A stretch of DNA of 53,210 bases from Flexilinea sp. Lineage in GTDB: Bacteria > Chloroflexota > Anaerolineae > Anaerolineales > Anaerolineaceae. The number at the start of each line of letters is the position of its first letter. Positions within the stretch are counted from its first letter, which is position 1. The translations under genes were made by a program, and so were the position numbers. The DNA lies in NCBI GenBank assembly GCA_017432685.1, contig JAFRIR010000096.1, positions 1-53,210 on the forward strand. The letters run 5' to 3'. Under the pieces are notes generated by a model. It made no database searches and was not told the DNA's origin. It saw only the letters and a program-made list of their open reading frames with translations. This document shows positions 1 through 6,757 of this stretch, one piece after another.

Positions 1-24
1 AGGTATTAGGTATTAGGTATTAGG
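1..24. repeat. Heptanucleotide tandem repeat (window edge)
   Basis: The unit AGGTATT is repeated three times plus a partial copy, and the array is cut by the window edge. It is the first of many period-7 arrays in intergenic DNA of this window. Confidence 0.85.
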
Positions 25-94
25 ATTCATGGCAGAGTTTATTGTGCCGATTTGAGAGGGTTTGGTGATTTTTTAATAAAGTGACATTTTAAAA

Positions 95-103
95 TGATAT
101 AAT
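95..103 (+). promoter_or_regulatory. Extended -10 promoter for the first nuclease gene
   Basis: TGATATAAT gives a TG plus a perfect TATAAT box. No convincing -35 is visible. A Shine-Dalgarno AAGGA at 110-114 lies 9 nt before the ATG at 124, so the leader is very short. Confidence 0.6.
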
Positions 104-123
104 ATTTTCCAAGGATAAAACAA

Positions 124-1161
124 ATGGGTAACATTGACAGTATCGCAAAAAAATTCGCTTCAGATAATTTCCGTTTTGCCGATATATTTAACTATTTTAT
201 TTATGATGGAAAACAGATTATCTCACCTGAAAATTTGCGTCCTGCCGAAATTGAAGAACTTGTACTCCCTTTTGCAAATGGAGAACAGGGAAAAATTCAA
301 AAGTACAGGGACATTCTGAAATTATGGGCTGCCAAGGAAGATGATAAAGCAGTATACGTTCTGCTTGGCATTGAATTGCAAAATAAAATACATTACGCTA
401 TGCCGGTTCGTAATATGCTTTATGACGCAGCAAATTATTCGAAACAAGTTGAGCAAAAAACCAAAGAACACCGAATAAACAGGAAAATCAGAAAAGATTT
501 AACTGCTGATGAATTTCTTTCCGGTTTTCAGAAAAATGATAAGATCGTTCCGGTTATTACATTAGTCATTTTTCTCAGCAATGATCAATGGGACGGACCC
601 ACAAGCATACATGAAATGTTTTCAGCCTATGACCAGAGAATATTGGAACTGGTACCGGATTACAAATTAAATCTGATCAGCCCAGGAATTATGACTGAAA
701 AAGATTTTGATAAACTTATTTCTGATTTTGAATTCGTCATGAAATTTATCAAATATTCCAATGATAAAGATCGGTTGATGGAAAAAATCGAAAAAGACAA
801 AAAATATCAGGCAGTTGATCGTACCTCAGTCGATCTTGTAAATGCTGTTACAGGTTCAAATCTACAGTTCAAAGAACAGAAAGGGAAGGTCAATGTGTGT
901 AAAGCAATTGAAGAATTAAGAATGTTTGAACGTGAAGAAGGCCGTGAAGAAGGTCGTGAAGAAGGCCGTGAAGAAGGTCGTGAAGAAGGTCGTGAAGAAG
1001 GTCGTATTGAAGAACACCTGATGGTTATAAATGATCTCGTTTTTGGTTATAGAACCGGTGCTGTGAAACTTGATTTTGCGGCAAAACTTGCACGAATGAG
1101 TGAAGAAGAATTTCTTGCAAAAGTTGATTCTGAAATACAGCAAAATCAGGAGGATGACTAA
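124..1161 (+). CDS. Rpn-family PD-(D/E)XK nuclease / transposase-like protein
   Basis: 345 aa, resembling the Rpn (recombination-promoting nuclease, 'PD-(D/E)XK nuclease family transposase') proteins. The likely nuclease core is near residues 70-90, with an Asp-rich turn followed by a beta strand ending GIELQ (E-x-Q form of the motif). Family members cut DNA and promote RecA-independent recombination in E. coli; substrate and role here are unknown. The C-terminal part holds six perfect 12-bp units (931-1002) coding for EEGR-type repeats (about residues 270-293), a low-complexity tail common in this family. The unit length is a multiple of three, so copy-number change keeps the frame. Start ATG has AAGGA 9 nt upstream. 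The gene is clearly more AT-rich than the following epimerase, which suggests acquired DNA. A second, different Rpn-type gene lies at 36162. Confidence 0.8.
   Translation: MGNIDSIAKKFASDNFRFADIFNYFIYDGKQIISPENLRPAEIEELVLPFANGEQGKIQKYRDILKLWAAKEDDKAVYVLLGIELQNKIHYAMPVRNMLYDAANYSKQVEQKTKEHRINRKIRKDLTADEFLSGFQKNDKIVPVITLVIFLSNDQWDGPTSIHEMFSAYDQRILELVPDYKLNLISPGIMTEKDFDKLISDFEFVMKFIKYSNDKDRLMEKIEKDKKYQAVDRTSVDLVNAVTGSNLQFKEQKGKVNVCKAIEELRMFEREEGREEGREEGREEGREEGREEGRIEEHLMVINDLVFGYRTGAVKLDFAAKLARMSEEEFLAKVDSEIQQNQEDD
931..1002 (+). repeat. In-frame 12-bp tandem repeat (6 units)
   Basis: Six tandem CGTGAAGAAGGY units lie inside the Rpn-like gene. They differ only by a C/T at the last base and encode a charged EEGR repeat likely to be an extended helix. 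Confidence 0.9.
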
Positions 1162-1163
1162 TT

Positions 1164-2090
1164 TTGAAATGCTTCGTAACCGGGGCAGCCGGGTTTTTAG
1201 GCACAGCTCTTTCTAACAGGCTGGTCCAAGAAGGACATGAAGTCATCGGTCTGGATGATTGCTCGGCAGGGGAACCTATGCGGCTGCTGCCGGAAGTCAA
1301 CTTCGTCCGCAATGATTTGAACAGCAAGGAGTCTCTGTGGCGGCTGCTGAAAAATGTGGATGTGATCTACCACCTGGCAGCCAAGGTGATCGTCCCGGAC
1401 TCGCTGCTTTACCCCGCCGAATATGAGAAGACTAACGTAGGCGGTACCGTGACCTTACTGGAGGCTATGCACGATGTGGGCAACCGGAAGATGATTTTTG
1501 CCTCCTCCGGTGCGATCTACGGCAACCAGCCGGTGATGCCGCTGCGGGAAGACATGAACCCCCGGCCTGAATCACCTTACGCGGTTTCCAAACTCGCCGG
1601 TGAGTTTTACATCCGCACCATCGGACAACTCTGGGGTCTTCAGGCAATCTGCCTGCGTATCTTCAACTCCTACGGTCCTTATCAGGGATTCTCTTTTGCA
1701 CATTCACCGGTCATCCCGACATTCCTGCGGCAGTGCGCGCTCAAGGGAACAGTTGTGATACATGGTGACGGTTCAAAGACCCGGGATTTTGTCTATGTGG
1801 ATGATGCCGTCGATGCCTTTGTCGCAGCCTCCGCATTGGAAGACAGCGACGAGACTGTGATCAATGTCGGTTCAGGCCGTGAAACCACCGTCAATGAAGT
1901 GCTTGAGATCGCTGAAAAAATCACCGGGATCGAACCGCAGGTGGTTCACAACCCGCGCCGGGTCGGAGGAGCCAACCGTATGTGCGCCGATTTGACCATC
2001 GCGGAAAAGAAACTGAATTACCGGCCGAAAATCACGCTGGAAGAAGGTATGCGCCGCACCTTCGAAGCGGATGAAAATTTGAGACAGTGA
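1164..2090 (+). CDS. NAD-dependent epimerase/dehydratase (extended SDR)
   Basis: 308 aa extended short-chain dehydrogenase of the nucleotide-sugar epimerase/dehydratase type (GalE/WbpP-like). It has the N-terminal NAD-binding motif TGAAGFLG (residues 6-13), catalytic YAVSK near residue 139, and the C-terminal substrate-lobe pattern GDGSKTRDFVYVDD. The likely reaction is epimerisation or dehydration of a UDP- or dTDP-sugar for surface polysaccharides; the exact sugar cannot be read from sequence. The start is TTG at 1164, two bases after the nuclease stop, with AGGAGG at 1148-1153 inside the end of the upstream gene. Translational coupling is likely although the two genes differ in composition. 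Confidence 0.9.
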   Translation: MKCFVTGAAGFLGTALSNRLVQEGHEVIGLDDCSAGEPMRLLPEVNFVRNDLNSKESLWRLLKNVDVIYHLAAKVIVPDSLLYPAEYEKTNVGGTVTLLEAMHDVGNRKMIFASSGAIYGNQPVMPLREDMNPRPESPYAVSKLAGEFYIRTIGQLWGLQAICLRIFNSYGPYQGFSFAHSPVIPTFLRQCALKGTVVIHGDGSKTRDFVYVDDAVDAFVAASALEDSDETVINVGSGRETTVNEVLEIAEKITGIEPQVVHNPRRVGGANRMCADLTIAEKKLNYRPKITLEEGMRRTFEADENLRQ

Positions 2091-2097
2091 TCAGGGA

Positions 2098-2174
2098 TTA
2101 GACGTTAGACATTAGACATTAGACGTTAGGTCTAAAGTCCAAGGTCTAAAGTCTAAAGTCTAATGTCTAATGTC
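2098..2174. repeat. Heptad repeat array forming an inverted repeat
   Basis: Eleven consecutive 7-bp units. The left half is TTAGACR-like and the right half is its reverse complement (TAAAGTC, TAATGTC), so the transcript can form a long hairpin. It lies directly upstream of the slyD-like gene. Confidence 0.85.
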
Positions 2175-2192
2175 TGAGAAAAGGAAAAAAAC

Positions 2193-2720
2193 ATGAGTGA
2201 AAATTTAGTTGTTGCAAAAGATGTTGTTGTCGGATTGGCGTACACACTTTATGTTGAAAATGCGGTGGAAGATTCCGCGCCGGCTTCCGCACCGCTGGAA
2301 TACATCCACGGTCACGGCAATTTAATTTCAGGGCTGGAAGCAGCGCTGGAAGGGCTGAAGGTCGGCGACAAGAAAAACGTGACCGTCGAACCGGAAGATG
2401 CCTACGGTGACTACGACCCGGAAAATGTCGTCGAACTGGACCGGAGTCTGTTTCCGGATGAATTTCCAATCGAAAAGGGCCGCCTGGTTCCCCTGGAAGA
2501 TGACGAAGGGAACCACCTTCACAGCTATATTCTGGACTGGAATGACGACACCGTGACTGTCGATCTGAACTCTCCCATGGCCGGGAAGACGCTGGTTTTT
2601 GACTGCGAGATCATCTCCCTGCGCCCGGGTACGGAAGAAGAGATCGAAGCCGGTTCCATCTATCTTGATGACGGCTGCGGCTGCGATGACTGCAGTTCCT
2701 GCGGACATCATTGTCATTAA
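2193..2720 (+). CDS. slyD: FKBP-type peptidyl-prolyl isomerase, SlyD-like
   Basis: 175 aa, cytoplasmic SlyD-type prolyl isomerase and chaperone. The FKBP half opens with a strand ending AYTLYVE. It continues with the family pattern IHGHGNLISGLEAALEGLKVGD (residues about 39-60, split by the IF/flap insert), then PEDAYGDYD. The last 17 residues are packed with Cys and His (GCGCDDCSSCGHHCH), the metal-binding tail that in SlyD binds Ni/Zn. It would help folding of proline-limited proteins and possibly metal delivery; no hydrogenase genes are in the window. Start ATG 2193 has AAAAGGA upstream. It is monocistronic between two period-7 repeat regions. Confidence 0.9.
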   Translation: MSENLVVAKDVVVGLAYTLYVENAVEDSAPASAPLEYIHGHGNLISGLEAALEGLKVGDKKNVTVEPEDAYGDYDPENVVELDRSLFPDEFPIEKGRLVPLEDDEGNHLHSYILDWNDDTVTVDLNSPMAGKTLVFDCEIISLRPGTEEEIEAGSIYLDDGCGCDDCSSCGHHCH

Positions 2721-2724
2721 TACA

Positions 2725-2752
2725 GTCAGGAGTCTGGAGTTAGGAGCTGGAA
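2725..2752. repeat. Degenerate heptad repeat after slyD
   Basis: Four 7-bp units (GTCAGGA, GTCTGGA, GTTAGGA, GCTGGAA). A stretch just before the next start (CCCTGACTTCT, 2846-2856) is the partial reverse complement, so the 140-bp gap can fold back. Confidence 0.55.
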
Positions 2753-2859
2753 AACACACGGAGCCGGCTCTGATGTTGCTGAGAAGTCAGCACAGCAGGA
2801 CCGGATCTCGTGATGCGCTGTTACATACAAATATCAACTGCTAATCCCTGACTTCTTAT

Positions 2860-4356
2860 ATGAAAAACAACAGTGTTCTGATCATCGGTGCCGGCGTTGG
2901 CGGACTGTCTGTCGGGATTCGTCTGGCGGCAGAGGGTTTTCGCGTCCGCATTATCGAAAAAAACTCTCTCCCCGGCGGATGGCTGAAGCCCACAAAAGTG
3001 GGAGATGTCACCTTTCCGAACGCGGGCTGTATTGTCACCATGCCGCACCAGATCGACGCACTGTTTGAAAGCGTCGGGCGGTCCGTCTCCGATTATCTGA
3101 CACTGGAAGAGGTGTCACCCATCATCCGCTTTATTTTCCCGGAAGAAAATGACTATACCCTCCACCGGGAAGCCGCGGACACTTTGATGAAAAACAGCCT
3201 GTTTGGACTGCAGGACCAGCAAGGCTATACGGCATATGGAAAACGATCCGACCGTATTCTGGATGAATTTCTTCCTAAATTTTTTGAAAAGCCATATAAA
3301 CGCAGCCGCAATCCTTTTGCGCCGGAATTCGGATTTCGTTCTTACCGCCCGCAGCGCAGTGGTCAAAGCGTCAGCGAGCGTCTGTTCACTTCGGAAGAAC
3401 TGCGCAGCATCCATGCGTTCTGGCCGATGTTTTGCGGCGGGAACCCGGCAGTCAGCTCCCATTTTTACCGCATGATCCCGGCAGCGATGCAGCGCTGGGG
3501 CGTATATTATCCAAAAGGCGGACCGGAAGCCTTCATCAATGCACTGGTGAAATTGTTTGAGGAATGCGGAGGGGAAATTCAATACAATTCCGAAGCCGAA
3601 GCGATCCAGGTTTATAACGGAGCTGTGACCGGTGTCCGCCTGACTGACAACAGCATACGTATGGCAGACTATGTGATTTCGGATGCTGACACAGCCTACA
3701 CCTGCCGCTCGCTCATCGATTCCGACCGCTTCCGTTACTCCACCGTCGAGGCCGCCCGGATGCGTAAACCCGGCATCTCCCTGTTTATTTATCACATGAC
3801 CCTGCGGAACACGCCTACAGAAAAACGCCCGCTGCTGGGTTTCAACGTCATCCTTCCGACAGACATGCAGCAATGGGAAAGGGAACTCTTTGGCGAAAAA
3901 CAGCTGCCGGACCATCTGATGTTTTATCTGAACTGCCCGGCAAAGATTGATCCTGCCTATGTGCCGGAAGAGAAAGGGGCGCTTTCCGTGATCTGCCCGG
4001 TCCCGAACCTTGATTCGGAGGTAAACTGGCCGAGGGAATCTTATCGTTTTCGGGAACATATCCTCGATACCCTGCAGGATCTGTTCGAAAACGATCTGCG
4101 GTCGGACCTTATCGGCGAGCAATATATCACGCCGGTAACGCTCCGGGACAGCTTCAACAGCTATCAGGGCGCTGCCTGGGGTTTTGACCCCAATCAGGAA
4201 CGGACGGAGATCCGCTGTCTGCCAAACCGCTGTGAAGATATCGTGAACCTTTACCTTGTCGGCAGCGGCGCCCACCCGGGGCCGTTTCTCCCCGGTGTTC
4301 TGCAGGGAGCCGAGATCGCTTACAAACAGATCATTGCCGGCAGGAAAGACCTGTAA
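2860..4356 (+). CDS. CrtI/RetSat-like FAD-dependent oxidoreductase
   Basis: 498 aa flavoprotein of the phytoene desaturase/carotenoid isomerase superfamily. The N-terminus has the dinucleotide-binding GAGVGGLSVGIRLA motif (residues 11-24), then an acidic strand end (RIIEKNSLPGG) typical of this group. The C-terminus shows the second FAD-contact pattern LVGSGAHPGPFLPGVLQGAE near 465-484. Members desaturate, isomerise or saturate polyprenoid substrates. No crtB, crtE or other carotenoid genes are in the window, so the substrate is unknown. No clear Shine-Dalgarno precedes ATG 2860, which follows a period-7 repeat region. A long opposite-strand open frame (3115-4275) is a codon-bias shadow. Confidence 0.85.
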   Translation: MKNNSVLIIGAGVGGLSVGIRLAAEGFRVRIIEKNSLPGGWLKPTKVGDVTFPNAGCIVTMPHQIDALFESVGRSVSDYLTLEEVSPIIRFIFPEENDYTLHREAADTLMKNSLFGLQDQQGYTAYGKRSDRILDEFLPKFFEKPYKRSRNPFAPEFGFRSYRPQRSGQSVSERLFTSEELRSIHAFWPMFCGGNPAVSSHFYRMIPAAMQRWGVYYPKGGPEAFINALVKLFEECGGEIQYNSEAEAIQVYNGAVTGVRLTDNSIRMADYVISDADTAYTCRSLIDSDRFRYSTVEAARMRKPGISLFIYHMTLRNTPTEKRPLLGFNVILPTDMQQWERELFGEKQLPDHLMFYLNCPAKIDPAYVPEEKGALSVICPVPNLDSEVNWPRESYRFREHILDTLQDLFENDLRSDLIGEQYITPVTLRDSFNSYQGAAWGFDPNQERTEIRCLPNRCEDIVNLYLVGSGAHPGPFLPGVLQGAEIAYKQIIAGRKDL

Positions 4357-4368
4357 CTTTTACATTTT

Positions 4369-4460
4369 AGAACCTTGTTGGCGCATCACGGGATACAGCC
4401 CTGCTGTGCGGACTTCACCGCAGCATCAGAGCTGTCTCCGTGTGCTCTGCGAATATGTAT
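4369..4460. repeat. Structured interspersed element C, copy 1
   Basis: About 90 bp nearly identical to 17588-17680. The core can form a stem: CTGCTGTGCGG pairs imperfectly with CCGCAGCATCAG, and outer ACAGC pairs with GCTGT. This copy sits just after the oxidoreductase stop and could act in 3'-end formation. Confidence 0.75.
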
Positions 4461-4495
4461 ATTGTTAAAAATGTATTAATTCTAAAAATTCACCC

Positions 4496-4523
4496 TTGAC
4501 AAAATTGGTCAGACAATTAAAAT
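4496..4523 (+). promoter_or_regulatory. Consensus sigma-70-type promoter for the small RNA
   Basis: A perfect -35 TTGACA (4496-4501), a 16-bp spacer, and -10 TAAAAT (4518-4523). It is the best promoter in the window, and predicted transcription starts near 4530. Confidence 0.75.
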
Positions 4524-4529
4524 ATAAGC

Positions 4530-4672
4530 ATATTGAATAACGGAACGTGCACTGCGGGCTAGTAGGGGGAAAAAAGCTTGGGTCTTTCCGGTAAGTTCTC
4601 TGGATGAAGGTTTACCCGGATGCAGGGGACAGAGTTTTCATGTATAAGCCTCTGAAATTCAGAGGCTTTTTT
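4530..4672 (+). ncRNA. Putative structured small RNA, about 140 nt
   Basis: A short transcription unit with a consensus promoter and a strong intrinsic terminator but no credible ORF. By eye the RNA folds as a long irregular rod. GAAAA (about 4569) pairs with TTTTC (about 4635), GTC pairs with GAC inside it, and TCCGGTAA pairs with TTACCCGGA leaving one bulged C around a 14-20 nt cap. An A/G-rich 5' side leaves a large internal loop. A rod with a central bubble recalls 6S RNA, but length and motifs are not enough to claim it. It lacks the SRP RNA core (GGAAGCAGCC) and tmRNA or RNase P features. The terminator ends about 70 bp before radA, which appears to have its own promoter, so a radA riboswitch is less likely. 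Confidence 0.55.
4648..4672 (+). terminator. Intrinsic terminator of the small RNA
   Basis: GCCTCTGA pairs perfectly with TCAGAGGC over a 3-nt loop, followed by a T tract. Confidence 0.9.
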
Positions 4673-4726
4673 CGTTAATATTTCCTGACAACCTTTCATT
4701 TTCTTCCTGAACATTTTCCTATCGGT

Positions 4727-4732
4727 TATAAT
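4727..4732 (+). promoter_or_regulatory. -10 box 7 bp before the radA ATG (leaderless start)
   Basis: Perfect TATAAT ends 7 bp before the start codon, so transcription should begin at or next to the A of the ATG. No Shine-Dalgarno fits in between. A weak -35 TTCCTG lies 17 bp upstream. Confidence 0.6.
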
Positions 4733-4739
4733 AGAATCT

Positions 4740-6161
4740 ATGGCAAAGACACTTACGCAATATGTATGTCAGGAATGCGGACGCACCAGCCCAAAATTTC
4801 TCGGACGCTGCCCGGGATGCGGCGGATTCGGAACGATGGTGGAAGAAATCAAAGAAGAACTACCGGCTGTTTCCGCTCGCAGCCGGGCACGAATCGGCTT
4901 CTCCGTCCTTTCCGGTGATTCCGCTCCCCAGCGGCTGAAAGATATTGACGAAAAAGCAGAACCGCGGATCGAAACCGGCATCTCCGAGCTCTCACAGGTA
5001 CTGGGCGGCGGCATCGTCCCGGGTTCGGTAATTCTGATCGGGGGTGACCCGGGTATCGGGAAGTCCACACTGCTGCTGCAGACCGCCATGAACATCGCCT
5101 GCGATCACAAACTGCTTTATGTTTCCGGGGAGGAATCGGAACGGCAGATCAAAATGCGCGCGGCCCGGCTCATTGAGGCCGGTGACAAACATCAGGAGAT
5201 TCCCGATAACCTTTTACTGCTGACCGAAACCAGCCTGAACCATATATTGCATCAGGTAAGGGAGATCCAGCCGGAGTTCCTGATTATCGACTCCATCCAG
5301 ACCATGCAGCTGGATGAACTGGAGTCCACCGCCGGTTCTGTCACCCAGGTGCGTGAATGCGCGGGGAAATTGCGCGAAACCGCAAAAATGAACAACATCA
5401 CGGTCTTCATGATCGGGCACGTCACCAAAGAAGGAAACATCGCCGGTCCGCGGATCCTGGAACATATCGTCGACACCGTGCTTTATCTGGAAGGAGACCG
5501 CTTTATGTCGCTGCGGCTGCTGCGCTCGGTCAAGAACCGTTACGGAGCCACTTCCGAGGTTGGTGTTTTTGAAATGCAGGAAGAGGGATTGGTGGAAGTC
5601 AAAAATCCCTCCGAAGTGTTCCTGGCAGAGCGCATGGTCAATGCACCGGGTTCGGCGATCGTCGTCACCATGGAAGGGACCCGTCCGCTGCTGGTGGAGA
5701 TCCAGGGACTGACAAACCCGGTAGGGCTTGGAAACCCGCGCCGGACGCCCATCGGTGTGGACATCAACCGCCTGTTCCTCATCACCGCCGTACTGACCCG
5801 CCGCATCGGTGTACGCTTGGGAGAGCAGGATGTTTTTGTAAATGTGGTCGGCGGGCTGCGCATTGCCGAACCGGCTGCGGATTTAGCCATTGCAGCAGCT
5901 ATCGTATCCTCAGCCAAAAACCGGCCGATCCGTGCGGACGCAGTGCTGATCGGGGAAGTCGGCCTTTCCGGAGAACTCCGCGGCGCCAATAAAATAACGG
6001 ACCGGCTCAAGGAAGCCGCCAAACTGGGTTTCACACTGGCTGTGATCCCCCGGGTGAGCCAGAAAACTCGGGAAAGTTTCCCGAAAAACATGGAAGTCAT
6101 CGAAGCACGTTCCCTGCGTGAAGCATTAAAGGCCGTTTTGCTGCCGGAAGAAAAACAGTGA
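4740..6161 (+). CDS. radA: DNA repair protein RadA
   Basis: 473 aa, the usual RadA/Sms length. A four-Cys zinc finger is at the N-terminus (C10, C13, C24, C27). The RecA-like ATPase has Walker A GGDPGIGKST (101-110), and the RadA-specific KNRYG motif is at 265-269 (KNRFG in most species). The C-terminal Lon-protease-like domain carries the family patterns NPRRTPIG and GEVGLSGELR; RadA lacks protease activity. RadA is a hexameric helicase that drives branch migration in homologous recombination and processes recombination intermediates with RecA. The start at ATG 4740 is fixed by the zinc finger. The gene heads a probable run with the DUF6391-like gene and holA. Confidence 0.97.
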   Translation: MAKTLTQYVCQECGRTSPKFLGRCPGCGGFGTMVEEIKEELPAVSARSRARIGFSVLSGDSAPQRLKDIDEKAEPRIETGISELSQVLGGGIVPGSVILIGGDPGIGKSTLLLQTAMNIACDHKLLYVSGEESERQIKMRAARLIEAGDKHQEIPDNLLLLTETSLNHILHQVREIQPEFLIIDSIQTMQLDELESTAGSVTQVRECAGKLRETAKMNNITVFMIGHVTKEGNIAGPRILEHIVDTVLYLEGDRFMSLRLLRSVKNRYGATSEVGVFEMQEEGLVEVKNPSEVFLAERMVNAPGSAIVVTMEGTRPLLVEIQGLTNPVGLGNPRRTPIGVDINRLFLITAVLTRRIGVRLGEQDVFVNVVGGLRIAEPAADLAIAAAIVSSAKNRPIRADAVLIGEVGLSGELRGANKITDRLKEAAKLGFTLAVIPRVSQKTRESFPKNMEVIEARSLREALKAVLLPEEKQ

Positions 6162-6183
6162 TCAGTGGGCAGCGATCAGACAA
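6156..6183. repeat. Heptad repeat at the radA stop
   Basis: Units CAGTGAT, CAGTGGG, CAGCGAT, CAGACAA. The radA stop TGA is inside the first unit, and the array runs into the AAGGA that serves the next gene. Confidence 0.75.
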
Positions 6184-6193
6184 GGAAAAAATC

Positions 6194-6727
6194 ATGGAAA
6201 CTATACTTGACCGTAAAAAGATTGAACCTGTGGCAATCTTATCTCATATCCGCAAAAATCACGCCATGGAGCACGCGACGATCCACCTTCTGACCAAAGC
6301 CATACCCGGTGCCTCATTTGCCGGCTATTCTTTCATCAAAGGCTACTGGATCCTCGGAAAAGCAGAACTGCAGGATGTACAGAAAGCCGCAGAACTGGCT
6401 CTCGCCAGAATGAAAAACGGAGAGCAAAAACTTGCCGTCCATCCCGGGTGCGGAACAAACATCGCCGTGACCGGTCTGTGCACAGCCTCCGCAGCCATGC
6501 TGACCACTCTCGGGCAATCGAAAGATGACAGCAAGCTCGAACGCTTCAGCGCATTCACCAGCGCCGGGATAATCGGCGCCCTCCTCAGCCGTCCGCTCGG
6601 CCCCTGGACTCAGAAGAACATTACCACGGACGCGAATGTCAGCGATCTCAACATCGTCAGCATCAGCTGCAGTTCCGTGCGCGGTACGCCGGCTTTTTTT
6701 GTGCAGACAACGATAGGTAAGGAGTAA
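6194..6727 (+). CDS. DUF6391-like conserved protein
   Basis: 177 aa. The region around residues 16-30 contains IRKNHAMEHATIHLL, a His-rich pattern I associate from memory with DUF6391 proteins of Chloroflexota and cyanobacteria; no database check was possible. Further on it has a Gly-rich CGTNIAVTGLC segment followed by moderately hydrophobic stretches (about residues 85-105 and 130-145) that could be membrane-associated. Function is unknown. I chose ATG 6194 over the upstream in-frame ATG 6158 because AAGGA (6182-6186) precedes it, and because the 12 extra residues would come from a period-7 repeat. The last codons and stop lie inside another heptad repeat. Confidence 0.7.
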   Translation: METILDRKKIEPVAILSHIRKNHAMEHATIHLLTKAIPGASFAGYSFIKGYWILGKAELQDVQKAAELALARMKNGEQKLAVHPGCGTNIAVTGLCTASAAMLTTLGQSKDDSKLERFSAFTSAGIIGALLSRPLGPWTQKNITTDANVSDLNIVSISCSSVRGTPAFFVQTTIGKE

Positions 6728-6757
6728 GGAGTAAGGAATAGGGGATAGGGATACGGG
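6719..6757. repeat. Heptad repeat bridging stop and start codons
   Basis: Units AAGGAGT, AAGGAGT, AAGGAAT, AGGGGAT, AGGGATA, then CGGGATG. The array supplies the stop of the DUF6391-like gene, purine-rich Shine-Dalgarno-like sequence, and abuts the holA ATG at 6758. Confidence 0.85.

Noticed and set aside
916..1143. 75-codon minus-strand frame rich in Phe/Thr repeats
   Set aside because: It is the reverse reading of the EEGR-coding tandem repeat.
124..1161. A complete insertion sequence around the first Rpn-type gene
   Set aside because: No terminal inverted repeats or target duplication flank it in the window; the same holds for 36162-36974.
2098..2174. CRISPR array
   Set aside because: Period is 7 bp with no spacers; no cas genes in the window.
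3115..4275. 386-codon minus-strand open frame inside the CrtI-like gene
   Set aside because: It is a codon-bias shadow: the plus-strand protein has clear FAD motifs over its full length, and the reverse frame shows no motif or ribosome-binding site.
4530..4672. SRP RNA (ffs) or tmRNA
   Set aside because: The SRP core sequence is absent and the length and lack of a tag-peptide frame exclude tmRNA.
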